A stretch of DNA of 64,000 nt from UMGS692 sp963653425 (GCA_963653425.1 CAVJWC010000006.1:10050-74049); one strand, 5' to 3'; shown: positions 1 to 8,030, numbered from the stretch's first letter. Notes: generated by a model not told the origin, from the sequence alone. Numbers and translations: made by a program.

Positions 1-332
1 AATCGAATCGTGGTCAAACGTTCGTTCGACGGAATTACATTAAAACGAAGCGTTACGTACGAAAGGCTTAAAACGAACGAGGCGAAAAGTCTTAAATTCA
101 ACGAAAAAACGGACGAAAAAGCATTAAACAAAAGTAAGTTTAGATTAGCGAAATCGGGCAGAAAGCCTTAAAAAAGTAAGCTTAGAGTAACGAAAACGTA
201 CGAAAAGCTTAAAACGAAAAATAAGCTTAGATTAACGAAAACGGACGGGAAGTCCGAAACAGAAAAGCCTTAAAATTAACGAAACAAGACAAAGCCATAT
301 CGGCAAATACAAAAACCAACAAGGAGAAAATT
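1..332. repeat. Purine-rich degenerate repeat spacer
   Basis: No gene seen. The stretch is built from loosely repeated units of about 45 bases that share the pattern AAAAGTAAGCTTAGANTAACG followed by GAAAACGNACG and AAAGCYTTAAA. At least three units are visible between about 130 and 290. The plus strand is very rich in A and G. A good ribosome binding site (AAGGAGAAAATT) at the right end belongs to the next gene. Confidence 0.6.
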
Positions 333-698
333 ATGAACGATTTATTCGGCGGGATTGCGGGTTATCCGTTGTCGGTGATTTATTCGGCGATAACAGCCGT
401 AGTTATAACGAGCGCGGTCAAGCCTTTTATCAGGAAAAAACTTCAGAACATTACGGACGCTAAAGAATACGCGGACAAACTGTCCGACGCGTGTTTTTAC
501 CTTAACCTTGCTTTGTGCGCGCTCTTTTACGGCGGGATGATTCTGCTCACGGGGACGCCCTTTAAGCTGAGCGAAGCGCTCGGATTCACGCTGGCTTCGC
601 TGTCCGTTGCGGAGATAATCTATTCCGCCTACGAGAAAGTCGGGCTGAAAACTCTCGTAAAACGCCTAATGGAACTGCTTTCCGACAAAGACGAGTAA
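333..698 (+). CDS. Small membrane protein of unknown function (121 aa)
   Basis: I do not recognise the family. The ATG follows AAGGAGAAAATT, a convincing ribosome binding site. The protein has about three hydrophobic stretches (roughly residues 10-30, 50-75 and 80-100) separated by short basic loops, and an acidic C-terminus ending DKDE. Its size and topology resemble phage holins and small toroidal membrane proteins, but there are no phage genes beside it. It stands alone between repeat-rich spacers. The call as a real gene rests on the ribosome binding site and ordinary codon use. Confidence 0.65.
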   Translation: MNDLFGGIAGYPLSVIYSAITAVVITSAVKPFIRKKLQNITDAKEYADKLSDACFYLNLALCALFYGGMILLTGTPFKLSEALGFTLASLSVAEIIYSAYEKVGLKTLVKRLMELLSDKDE

Positions 699-1057
699 GA
701 ACGGATTTCAAAAACGGCTGAAAACGCGTTTCCAAAAACGATAAAAACGACTACCGACCAACGAAAAACAAGTTCCCAAAAGATGAAAAACGACTACCGA
801 CCGACATAAAACGAAGATTTATCAAAGCGACCGAAAACGAGTACCAAAAACGATAAAAACGAGTTTTTCAAAAGACAAACAAAGCCGTACCTTTCTTACA
901 AATTAGTCTAAAGGCAAACCGACTTTCCGTGTTTTTCCTCCTGAAACGCGTTGACGTCAATCGTTTGCCTTTCCGCGTTTTTCTTTTTCCTCCTTTTTGA
1001 TGTCCGTTCGTAACGAGAGATTATCCGAAAATTCTGGCGTTACGGACGGATGGACGG
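699..1057. repeat. Degenerate repeats and two inverted repeats
   Basis: No gene seen. Bases 720-880 hold repeated AAAAACGATAAAAACGA and ACGACTACCGACC units. An inverted repeat pairs 910-919 (AAAGGCAAAC) with 963-972, followed by a T-rich tract, and may end transcription of the preceding small gene. A second inverted repeat pairs GTCCGTTCGTAACG near 1003-1016 with CGTTACGGACGGA near 1038-1050. Confidence 0.5.
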
Positions 1058-1090
1058 AAAAAAGCTTCCTCGGTTTTTCGGGGAAGCTTT
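1058..1090 (-). terminator. Rho-independent terminator of the EamA transporter gene
   Basis: The 9-bp stem AAAGCTTCC (1061-1069) pairs with GGAAGCTTT (1082-1090). On the minus strand the hairpin is followed by a run of T. It lies about 115 bases past the stop codon of the minus-strand transporter gene. Confidence 0.8.
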
Positions 1091-1205
1091 CTGAAAACGA
1101 TTATCGTCTGATTTTAATTATCCGACTAAGCGACAGGCACTAAGTCTTATTTTAGCCAAAGGAAAGACACTTATTCTGTTTTATCCGACTTTGCAGGAAA
1201 GACGC

Positions 1206-2195
1206 TTACTTGGTCTTATCCGAGCCGTCGGAAGAGTTATCCGAGCCGTCGGGGTTTGCGGAGTTATCCGAAATTGCGCCGTCGGCTTTGGCTTTGGGCG
1301 AGAACTTCTTTTCCCACCAGGAAGGGATAACGTCGGCAAAGAGAATTGCGCCCATTATGACGATACCGCCGATAACGGTGTCCCATTTGAACGATTCTTC
1401 GCCGAGAATTACGCTGAAAAAGACAGCCCACACGTTTTCGAGCGCGAGAATAAGGCTTATCTGGTAGTCGTAAAGGTACTGCTGAGAGTAGGTCTGAACG
1501 GCGTAAGCGTAGATGGTGTTGAGAATGCCCATACATACGAGGGAAATCGCGGCTTTGCCCCAATCTACCGCGCCGAGGTTTACGTTATGGTCGAAGGCAA
1601 GGAAGCAGATAAGGCTTAAAAGCGCAACCGTCGTGAACTGCGTGAAGTTTATGCTGTGGGTGTCTATCTTCTGAAGGGCTTTGCTTACGACCATATAGTG
1701 GAAAGCGAAAGCGGCAGCCGTTGCGACAGCCCACAAAGCGGCAGGCTGAAAACTGTCGAAATGATTGAGCGCGCCCGAAAGAATCAACGCTCCCACCGCG
1801 TAAAGAACTACCGAAACGATAATGAACTTAGAGGGCTTTCTTTTGAAAAACGCCCAGGAAAGGAAGGGAATTATGACGGTGGAAAGAGAATTCAGGAAGG
1901 CGCATATGGAAGCGTCAGCCGTTCTCTGAGCGATAGTCAGCGTCATAAATGCCGTGAAAAGCAAACAGCCCGCGGGAATGCAGTATTTCAGAGTTTCTTT
2001 GGTTATCTTTATCTTTTTGAAATAGACTATTCCGTAAGCAAGGGCGGCTATTCCGAAACGGAAAAGGTTTATAATCGACGGGGAAGACCCGAGTCCGCTG
2101 TCGTTAGCCCATTTCAGGAAAACGAAGCCCATACCCCAGACTATGGATACGGTAAAGCACAGAATGGTGGAAAGTTTACTTTTAGCGATTTTCAT
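1206..2195 (-). CDS. EamA/DMT-superfamily membrane transporter
   Basis: A 329-residue integral membrane protein with about ten hydrophobic helices, the two-repeat layout of the drug/metabolite transporter (EamA) family. Early sequence such as FTVSIVWGMGFVFLKWA and later LALENVWAVFFSVILGEES are typical of the two repeats; the latter is the usual 'LEPVFA..GE' region of the second EamA repeat. The C-terminus is an Asp/Ser/Gly-rich tail (DNSANPDGSDNSSDGSD). I chose the ATG at 2195 because AAGGAGGATTCTG precedes it; a longer frame begins 24 bases upstream without a better site. The substrate cannot be told; members export amino acids, metabolites or drugs. It is monocistronic. Confidence 0.85.
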   Translation of the reverse strand: MKIAKSKLSTILCFTVSIVWGMGFVFLKWANDSGLGSSPSIINLFRFGIAALAYGIVYFKKIKITKETLKYCIPAGCLLFTAFMTLTIAQRTADASICAFLNSLSTVIIPFLSWAFFKRKPSKFIIVSVVLYAVGALILSGALNHFDSFQPAALWAVATAAAFAFHYMVVSKALQKIDTHSINFTQFTTVALLSLICFLAFDHNVNLGAVDWGKAAISLVCMGILNTIYAYAVQTYSQQYLYDYQISLILALENVWAVFFSVILGEESFKWDTVIGGIVIMGAILFADVIPSWWEKKFSPKAKADGAISDNSANPDGSDNSSDGSDKTK

Positions 2196-2219
2196 CAGAA
2201 TCCTCCTTTTTAAGCGCAA

Positions 2220-3052
2220 AACGCCACGCGCTTTTTTGTAAAAAATTCGCTTTTCGGCTAAGGCGCGAAAAACAGGACAATTATAGCATATTTTTTATTT
2301 TTTAGCAATTAAAAACAGCCTCCGTCCGCTCGTCTCTTCAGCTACGTAAGCACTTTGATATAAGCAGTTATTTAGCTTAATGATACGAACATAATGATAC
2401 GGGCTTTCAAAGAAACAATCGAATAAGCATAGACTATAAAAAGATAAAAAAAGGTTGTAAGTTGCGGTAAGGATAAGTTAATCTACGGCAAATGCGGGAC
2501 GGGATATATGGAAGAGAAGCCGCGGAAAGGATAAACCGACATTGGCAAGAGCAAACTAAGCCGTGACAAATGCGGAATAACGCGGAATGGAACGAAAGCG
2601 AAGCCACGAGACAACGAGCAAGGAAGATTGAGAGATAAAATAAATGCGGAATTATAATGAAAGCGAAGGTACAACGAAGATACGGAAGATTGAGAGATAA
2701 GGCAAGAGAAAGCTACGAAGAGTGAAATGCGCGGTAACGAGAAGGGAAGTTTCGGGCGGAAAGAGCGAATAGACTAAAAAGAGAGATAAAATGCGAAGAA
2801 AAAGGCTTAAAGCAAATGCGGAACTACAAAGAACGAAACGCAAGTAAGACTTAAACGGCGCGAAGCTACGAGAAAACGAGCGAGAGATTGCGGAATAGAA
2901 CAGTGTGGAGTTACAACGAAAAAAGCGGAAGATTGAGGGATAAGAAGGCGCGAAGGTATAACGAAAATAAGGAGAGAGGGGCGGAAAAAGCGGAAGTTAA
3001 GCGGAAGTTATTAAAAAATCGCCTTTTTACATGGGAAAAGAGATAAAAACGC
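2220..3052. repeat. Long purine-rich degenerate repeat spacer
   Basis: About 830 bases without a gene. GGAAGATTGAGAGATAA occurs at 2622-2638 and 2684-2700 and again, slightly changed, at 2927-2943. Each is preceded by ATGCGGAAT, GCGAAGCYACGAGA or ACAACGA blocks, giving a degenerate tandem array with a unit near 62 bases that has drifted further downstream. Open frames on the minus strand here are low-complexity Leu/Ser/Phe products without ribosome binding sites. Confidence 0.6.
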
Positions 3053-3081
3053 TTGCAATTATCGCGCGGAAGTGGTAAACT
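3053..3081 (+). promoter_or_regulatory. Sigma-70 promoter of tRNA-Val(CAC)
   Basis: TTGCAA (3053-3058), a 17-base spacer and TAAACT (3076-3081) lie 12 bases ahead of the tRNA, a good fit to a housekeeping promoter for a stable RNA. Confidence 0.6.
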
Positions 3082-3093
3082 TAGAGCCGTGAA

Positions 3094-3169
3094 GGGCAAT
3101 TAACTCAGCCGGTAGAGTGCCTCCGTCACATGGAGGAAGTCGGGGGTTCGAGTCCCTTATTGCCCACCA
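3094..3169 (+). tRNA. tRNA-Val (anticodon CAC)
   Basis: A 76-base cloverleaf with CCA encoded. The acceptor arm GGGCAAT pairs with ATTGCCC, the anticodon stem CCTCC/GGAGG encloses loop GTCACAT with anticodon CAC (Val, GTG), and the T arm contains GGTTCGAGT. It reads GTG codons. Confidence 0.95.
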
Positions 3170-3471
3170 GAATTCCGCCCGAAAAGCTTACCGTGAAAAC
3201 GGAAGCGGACTTTAACGCAAATAAGCAGGCGTTACCGAAAGAAATCGGAGTTCCGGAGAGAAGAAAACGCGAAAAAGTCGGGTTCTTCGGAAGAAAGCAG
3301 GCGTTAACGGAAAGAAGTCGGCGTTACCCAAAAGAGCAGGGCAGACGGAAGAAGATAAGCGTTAACTAAAGGGCTTTATCGGAAAGGGACGGAAGCGGAC
3401 GTTACCGAACGGGAATCAAGACCGACGGGAAACCCGACGTTCGCAGGCTAAGGCGGAAAACGGGAATTATC
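3170..3471. repeat. Purine-rich degenerate repeat spacer between tRNA genes
   Basis: About 300 bases with no convincing gene. Short diverged repeats such as GCAGGCGTTACCGAAAGAAATCGG and GCAGGCGTTAACGGAAAGAAGTCGG (compare by eye near 3218 and 3297) dominate. An open frame crossing the tRNA end is rejected as coding. Confidence 0.5.
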
Positions 3472-3547
3472 GGGGATATGGCTCAGTTGGTAGAGCGATG
3501 CGTTCGCAACGCATAGGTCGGGAGTTCGAGTCTCCTTGTCTCCACCA
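3472..3547 (+). tRNA. tRNA-Ala (anticodon CGC)
   Basis: A 76-base cloverleaf ending in CCA. The acceptor GGGGATA pairs with TGTCTCC (two G-U pairs), the anticodon stem ATGCG/CGCAT encloses TTCGCAA with anticodon CGC (Ala, GCG), and the T loop TTCGAGT is present. Confidence 0.95.
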
Positions 3548-3607
3548 AACGGTCGGGGAGCGCAGTTGCGTTCCCCGGCACAAAAAACACACAGGAGGGA
3601 AATCGTC

Positions 3608-3832
3608 ATGGGAAGCACCAATAAAGATTATTTCGGCCTTGGTTGGCTGGTAAGTCTTATACTTGCAATTATACCCGTAACGTCCTGTATTTTGGGCGCG
3701 GTTACGAGAATTATGGAAGGAAAGATCGTTGCCGGCATTTTAAGACTCGTACTCGGCTGGAACGTTATCTGGATCGCGGATATTATTCTTATCGCAACGC
3801 GCGGAAGAATCCTCAGAATCCTCAATATTTAG
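3608..3832 (+). CDS. Small two-helix membrane protein (74 aa)
   Basis: A short protein starting MGSTNKDYFGLG with two hydrophobic helices (about residues 13-33 and 43-66) joined by a short loop carrying RIMEGK. The ATG at 3608 is preceded by ACAGGAGGGAAATCGTC, a strong ribosome binding site; the longer in-frame start lies inside the tRNA and is rejected. The layout recalls the YqaE/Pmp3 class of tiny membrane proteins but the match is not firm. A terminator follows, so it is transcribed alone or with the tRNA upstream. Confidence 0.75.
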   Translation: MGSTNKDYFGLGWLVSLILAIIPVTSCILGAVTRIMEGKIVAGILRLVLGWNVIWIADIILIATRGRILRILNI

Positions 3833-3888
3833 TTTCGCAACGAAAAAATCTTCAGTATTTAATTTCGTACACAAATTTTATCATGAAA

Positions 3889-3922
3889 AAGCGTCGGGGC
3901 TTTAACGTCTCGGCGTTTTTTT
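3889..3922 (+). terminator. Rho-independent terminator after the small membrane protein
   Basis: Arms 3889-3900 and 3907-3918 pair through a mixture of Watson-Crick and G-U pairs around the loop TTTAAC, followed by a run of T. Confidence 0.75.
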
Positions 3923-4522
3923 TGTTTATGGGAAGTTTCGGAATCCGGAAAGGAAAATTGCAGGGAGTGAGGCTTATATAAAGCGTTACGGTCTTTATCG
4001 CCGATTGGCTCAGCTACTCGTAAAGCTCACGTTTACTAAAATGCGCGTGTTTGGTTTGGGGCGCGAAGCGTTTTTTACGCGGAAGAAATCGCCGTTGGCC
4101 CGGTTAGCCGAGAAAAACGAGAGGTCATACTGCAGGTGCGGAAGAAGGCGTTTAACGACGGATAAACCGATTCGTTCCAGTAAAAAATAAGCGGTAACGA
4201 ACGGAACGCGAGAGTGAAGCGTCCGCCGATTAAAATTAAATTGCGCCTAAGGCAAATAGAAGCGGAACGTAATTGCCGTTTTAAGGAAAGCGCGTCGTTT
4301 GCGGTTTAAGGTTGCCGTTGCCCCGGGAAAATTATTCGCGCAAACAGCCGAAAAACGCTTGTAAAACGGGCGGGAATATGTTATAATAAGCAGGCTGACA
4401 GAGTAGGGCTTTGCCTCGGGCGCGTGGTGAAAGAGTTCTTTTAGTTGTTTCATTTTCTTTCTCCTAATTATAAAGCTTTACCTCGGGTGCGAGGCGAAAG
4501 CCTTTGCCTATGCGAAATATAC
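3923..4522. other. Spacer before tRNA-Val(GAC) with possible leader transcript
   Basis: About 600 bases with no gene that I can support. A near-consensus promoter (TTGTAA 4359-4364, 17-base spacer, TATAAT 4382-4387) sits 135 bases upstream of tRNA-Val(GAC). The transcribed stretch contains two related blocks, GCTTTGCCTCGGGCGCG near 4409 and GCTTTACCTCGGGTGCG near 4482, the second forming a small hairpin (CCTCG GGTG CGAGG). It may simply be a processed 5' leader of the tRNA. Confidence 0.45.
4359..4387 (+). promoter_or_regulatory. Sigma-70 promoter upstream of tRNA-Val(GAC)
   Basis: TTGTAA at 4359-4364 and a perfect TATAAT at 4382-4387 with a 17-base spacer. Confidence 0.6.
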
Positions 4523-4598
4523 GGACGATTAACTCAGCTGGGAGAGTGTCTTCTTGACGTGGAGAAAGTCACAGGTTCGAGTCCTGTATCGTCCACCA
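4523..4598 (+). tRNA. tRNA-Val (anticodon GAC), prophage integration target
   Basis: A 76-base tRNA with acceptor GGACGAT/ATCGTCC, D arm ACTC/GAGT, anticodon stem TCTTC/GGAGA around TTGACGT (anticodon GAC, Val, GTC) and encoded CCA. Its last 25 bases, from the T stem through CCA, are repeated at 16299, marking it as the attachment site of the adjoining prophage. The tRNA stays intact at this end. Confidence 0.95.
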
Positions 4599-4813
4599 GT
4601 TCATTCACCGAATCCGATTTGAAAGACAGACGGGTTCGGTGTTTTTTTACGGCTTTGTTAGGGGATTTCTGATGATAAGGGCGGGGAAGCCGAATGTAAA
4701 GAATAAACAGTAAAACACCCCGAATTTATTGCCGTTCCCACCGACGTGTCTTCGGGAATCCCGCCGGCTTAATTTTTAAGTCGGACATTTTTTTAAGAGA
4801 ATCGGGAAGTTTC
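4574..4813 (+). repeat. attL: left copy of the 240-bp direct repeat
   Basis: Starts with GGTTCGAGTCCTGTATCGTC in the T arm of tRNA-Val and runs through the CCA end, a terminator-like hairpin (CCGAATC near 4611 with GGGTTCGG near 4629 followed by seven T) and about 170 bases more. The copy at 16299-16539 differs by about four substitutions and one T. Most phage att cores in tRNA genes are far shorter, so the phage appears to carry a copy of the sequence downstream of the tRNA. Confidence 0.85.
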
Positions 4814-4823
4814 AGGGATGAGG

Positions 4824-5198
4824 GGCACAAAATTACTTCATAATTTTGTGCCGACACTCAACAAATGTTTCTTATAGTATTAAATAAGATATAGTCGCGC
4901 GCGCATACGCGCGCGCGGAGAAAACTTCCGTTCGCGCGGTGAAGTTCTTAAACAAGGGGACCGCTACGCGGTCGCTTTAAGAACACAGGTAAATCCCGCT
5001 GACTCGTCTGAGTCATTCCCGCTCACTTTGTCAAGGGGCAAGCGGTTGTATTTTTCGCAAGCGAAAAATCTCCACCGGCAAGTATGCCGCCCTTGACAAA
5101 GATGAAGCCCCCGTGAGTTCTTCGGCATGCCGAAGCAACTCAAGGAGATGGACCCCAAAGGGGTCCGTTGCTTCGTGCCGAGAGCTTACCACGGGGGC
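4824..5198. promoter_or_regulatory. Highly structured phage intergenic region (candidate origin and packaging signal)
   Basis: This gene-free stretch next to attL is packed with perfect hairpins: GGCACAAAATTA (4824-4835) with 4841-4852; an alternating CG hairpin at 4896-4917; a nested structure pairing GTTCTTAAA (4944-4952) with 4976-4984 and GACCGC (4959-4964) with 4968-4973; GACTC hairpin 5001-5014; a 12-bp outer stem CTTTGTCAAGGG (5026-5037) with 5090-5101 enclosing ATTTTTCGC (5050-5058) with 5061-5069; and GCCCCCGTG (5107-5115) with 5190-5198 enclosing a palindrome at 5120-5135 and GGACCCC (5150-5156) with 5160-5166. Filamentous phages carry such hairpin clusters as plus/minus-strand origins and packaging signal. 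Which hairpin does what is not determined. Confidence 0.7.
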
Positions 5199-5285
5199 AG
5201 CGGGAATTTACGTTATCGGGAATTTAAGTTTCTTTTCGCCTCGCAATCTAAAGAGATGAACTCGGGTTTTTCGGAAGGTAAGGGT

Positions 5286-6341
5286 TTATTCCTTATCTCC
5301 CGAAAGAAAGTCGTCGAATTCGGTCTGAATGCCCGTCATTACGCGAGAGGACCTGAAGGCTCTGCGAGCCGCGTCGACGACTGCCCATTCAGAAAAAGAA
5401 TCGACCTTTCGGGTCGGGCTGTCAAGAAGCTCAACGCTTGAAAGAATATCATGGTAATACTGTTCGAGTTCGAGCTTGGAACAGCCGCAGACCTTGCAGG
5501 TCTTTTCGACCTCGAGATCGAGATTTTCCCCCGAGAAGTTTTTCTCTTCGGAATCAATTTCCTTCTTCAGGTTGCGCATCAGACCGAAACAATCGATCTG
5601 ACGCTTGCCTTTGAGAGCCTGAACGAGTTCGGAAAGTCTATCGTTGCACTGAGCGAAATCTCCCATTTTCACGGCGTACTTAAGAACCTCGAGGCAAGCG
5701 TGACGCAACGCGTCGGTTTTATCGTCATGCGCGGAATACCCCTGACGGTAGCGTACGGAACGAATATCTACCTGCGGAGTATAAAAAGAATCTCCGCCTG
5801 CAAGAAGAGACATCTTCCAGGCGTGTTGCAACCATGGATAATCCGTTTCGGCGGTACGCTTAAGAACGAGAACGTGAAAGTGGGGGTGCCATTCGCCTGA
5901 GTTCTTTCCGAGTTTAACTTCGAGACTTTTGAATCCGCCTGCAAAACGGGAACGGAATCTTTCTTTATATATTCCCGTAGTTAAGGCGCGCCAGGAATTA
6001 TTGAGAACGGAAAGACGTTCGCCGAGGTCGTGACCGTCACGGAGAGTCAAAGTCATAAGACAGCAGTATCCGCCGGAACCAAGCCAGGTTTCGAAGAACT
6101 CATAGAGTCTGCGGAACCAGATAAGATATCTTGTAAAATTACAAAGAGCGCAATACTTGCTTTTACAACGATGAAAGCCCTGAAAATGCAAAGAATGACA
6201 ATTGTTGCATTTATACGTTTTTATGAATTCTCCGCACGATTCTACTTTACGCGCTTCCTCGGTAAGTCCTGCGCGCATAAGGGACGGAACGACGCATTTT
6301 GCGTTATAGGCGTAATATTTTCGGTAATCAGAAAGTTTCAT
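5286..6341 (-). CDS. Rolling-circle replication initiator, HUH endonuclease of the pC194/Rep_1 type
   Basis: A 351-residue protein that should nick the phage origin and start rolling-circle replication. It carries a cysteine cluster (C45, C48, C59, C64, C67), motif 1 LMTLTL at 95-100, the metal-binding motif HPHFHVLVL at 152-160 (His154, His156), and motif 3 ECLKY-like sequence with Glu218 and Tyr222 (EVLKYAVK). The Glu-x-x-x-Tyr spacing is that of pC194 RepA, where both residues take part in catalysis; Ff phage pII is different. A second Cys cluster (CKVCGC) lies near the C-terminus. The start ATG overlaps the stop of the preceding gene (TGATG) and follows GAGGAGG. It is the last gene of the minus-strand operon and abuts the hairpin-rich candidate origin. 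Confidence 0.85.
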   Translation of the reverse strand: MKLSDYRKYYAYNAKCVVPSLMRAGLTEEARKVESCGEFIKTYKCNNCHSLHFQGFHRCKSKYCALCNFTRYLIWFRRLYEFFETWLGSGGYCCLMTLTLRDGHDLGERLSVLNNSWRALTTGIYKERFRSRFAGGFKSLEVKLGKNSGEWHPHFHVLVLKRTAETDYPWLQHAWKMSLLAGGDSFYTPQVDIRSVRYRQGYSAHDDKTDALRHACLEVLKYAVKMGDFAQCNDRLSELVQALKGKRQIDCFGLMRNLKKEIDSEEKNFSGENLDLEVEKTCKVCGCSKLELEQYYHDILSSVELLDSPTRKVDSFSEWAVVDAARRAFRSSRVMTGIQTEFDDFLSGDKE

Positions 6342-6898
6342 CAGTTTTTAACCTCCTCGACGGTAGATCGAATGACCGAAGCAAGACGATCGAACAACGC
6401 GCTTTTCGAGCCGTCGGGATCGGTTTTCATTACGGAGGAATCCAGAGTGAGGACGGCTTCACGGCAACGCTCCAGAAGAAGCGTTCTGAGCGTTTCGAGT
6501 TTGTCTTCTTTTCCGAGCTTAACGGGTTCTTCCGCAACGGGTTTAAGTCGTTTGCGGATTTCTCTGACGGACATATCCGGAGTTATCCCGGCAGAGGCAA
6601 TTTGTTCGTCGGAAAAGGCAGCCATTTCGACGAGACGGGAAAAGGTGTAATCGGCAAATTCGGGACGACCGCCGAATCTGTCGTATACGGAAATATATTT
6701 ATACGCCGTTCGGGCTTTCATATCCAACCTGTCCGAAACGTAATCGTCAAAAGTAGAGTAATCCGTCCTGTAAAGCCTGTTCGAACAGATAAGGCTTAAA
6801 TATTTGCCTAAACGGAAAGAATTTTCAAGTTCGTTTTTAAGCAGTTCTTTTATTTTGCTTTCCACTTCGGAAAGAGTAAGTAATTCATTGTTTTCCAT
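6341..6898 (-). CDS. Prophage protein of unknown function, predicted helical DNA-binding (185 aa)
   Basis: Starts MENNELLTLSEVESK after GGAGGACTGACTTC; an upstream in-frame ATG overlaps the Zot-like gene and has no good site. The segment from about residue 10 to 75 (GKYLSLICSNRLY, then FDDYVSDRLDMKARTAYKYI) resembles the helical DUF3102/ParB-type DNA-binding fold in which a turn rich in Arg, Thr and Tyr precedes a recognition helix. The C-terminal part is charged and helical. It sits four bases after the Zot-like ATPase gene and is translationally coupled to rep, so a role in replication or its control is plausible. No function is assigned. Confidence 0.7.
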   Translation of the reverse strand: MENNELLTLSEVESKIKELLKNELENSFRLGKYLSLICSNRLYRTDYSTFDDYVSDRLDMKARTAYKYISVYDRFGGRPEFADYTFSRLVEMAAFSDEQIASAGITPDMSVREIRKRLKPVAEEPVKLGKEDKLETLRTLLLERCREAVLTLDSSVMKTDPDGSKSALFDRLASVIRSTVEEVKN

Positions 6899-6902
6899 GA
6901 AG

Positions 6903-8030
6903 TCAGTCCTCCAGATAAGAGTTATAACAAAGAGCGGAAAAATCTTTCGCACCGTATTTAATCAGAAAATAACGGTCGTCGTACGAGAAGTCCGTATAAT
7001 AAGGAATAGCCCTCGTTAAGATAGGTTTTTCACCGTAAGAGCCGAGTTCCGTATTACCTACGTATACGTAATCGAATACCCGGTAACCCATTATTTTATT
7101 CAGACGGTTGAGATCCAGAAGCAGGCGAACGAACAAAGGGTTATCTATCCCTCGGCGCATTCCGAGCCAAAGAAGAAATCTATATATGAGGCCGAGATAG
7201 CCGGGCTTCAATGCGGGACGCTGACCGAGCATATAACGATTTTTGGCGTTACGTCTGACGTCGATATAGATATTCTTCGGATCCTGTTCGGTAGCAAAAA
7301 GCTTACCGCCTGCAAACTGACGCACGAACCTGAAGAAATGAGAAACTTTCAGATTGCGGGATTGTTTTATAATATCTACGTTGAGATTACTTTCCTGTCC
7401 GATCTCGTCTATAAAGCATACTGCTGAATACGGAAGACGCAGGTCCTGTTCGTAGACCTCAATAGGAAGAGCATAAGCTTTTCGACCCTGTCTGTCGCAA
7501 AAAGTTATATTGCTGTGAAGGCACGGGATTCGTTCGTCTATATGAGACGAGTAAAATTCGTAAGAATCGGCAACTTCGTTAAAATGGGCAAGTTTCTTTT
7601 TGTTTTCGGAGGCTTGCCATTCGGGGAGCTGAAGAACGCAAAGATAATACTCATTCCGAAGCTCTGACCAAGCGTAACAAGCGTTAAGATAAGCGTCGTA
7701 TGCGGATACGGAAGACTTACCGTCGCCGGGTTGACCGACATTGGTTGACGTTCCGTAAGAATCGTTAAGTACGGACGAATCGTAAAGCTTATTCAGGCAG
7801 TGGTAATACCAGAAGCGAAGGAATCCCGTCACGGTTACGACAAACACAACGATTGCGGCAATGCCCTGAACACTCTGAAGAGATTTAAGAAACAACGTCT
7901 TAGAACCGAAATTCAGGCTGAAAACGGCAAACAGCAAAGACAGGATAAAAGGAACGAAATAGTACCAGAAGTGAAGCCAGAAGGCCGACTTGAAACGTAA
8001 GAGAAGTTTAATCGTCAGAATCGTCAGCAT
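6903..8030 (-). CDS. Zot/pI-like morphogenesis ATPase
   Basis: A 375-residue membrane ATPase expected to drive phage assembly and extrusion through the cell envelope. Walker A is GQPGDGKS (99-106) and Walker B AVCFIDE (203-209), the FIDE pattern typical of the zonular occludens toxin/pI family. Two hydrophobic helices (about 21-40 and 57-75) lie before the ATPase domain, whereas Ff pI and Vibrio Zot have a helix after it. I chose ATG 8030 because GGAGGATTGCG precedes it; the start overlaps the end of the upstream gene by 23 bases, indicating coupling. It is the marker gene that identifies this element as inovirus-like. Confidence 0.85.
   Translation of the reverse strand: MLTILTIKLLLRFKSAFWLHFWYYFVPFILSLLFAVFSLNFGSKTLFLKSLQSVQGIAAIVVFVVTVTGFLRFWYYHCLNKLYDSSVLNDSYGTSTNVGQPGDGKSSVSAYDAYLNACYAWSELRNEYYLCVLQLPEWQASENKKKLAHFNEVADSYEFYSSHIDERIPCLHSNITFCDRQGRKAYALPIEVYEQDLRLPYSAVCFIDEIGQESNLNVDIIKQSRNLKVSHFFRFVRQFAGGKLFATEQDPKNIYIDVRRNAKNRYMLGQRPALKPGYLGLIYRFLLWLGMRRGIDNPLFVRLLLDLNRLNKIMGYRVFDYVYVGNTELGSYGEKPILTRAIPYYTDFSYDDRYFLIKYGAKDFSALCYNSYLED

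Noticed and set aside
3999..4075. tRNA-like start near 4005 (GATTGGCTCAGCTACTCG)
   Set aside because: A D-arm-like phrase is present but no acceptor, anticodon or T arm can be paired.
4896..4917. Alternating CG tract read as a simple-sequence artefact
   Set aside because: It lies within a run of independent perfect hairpins, so I treat it as part of the structured phage region.
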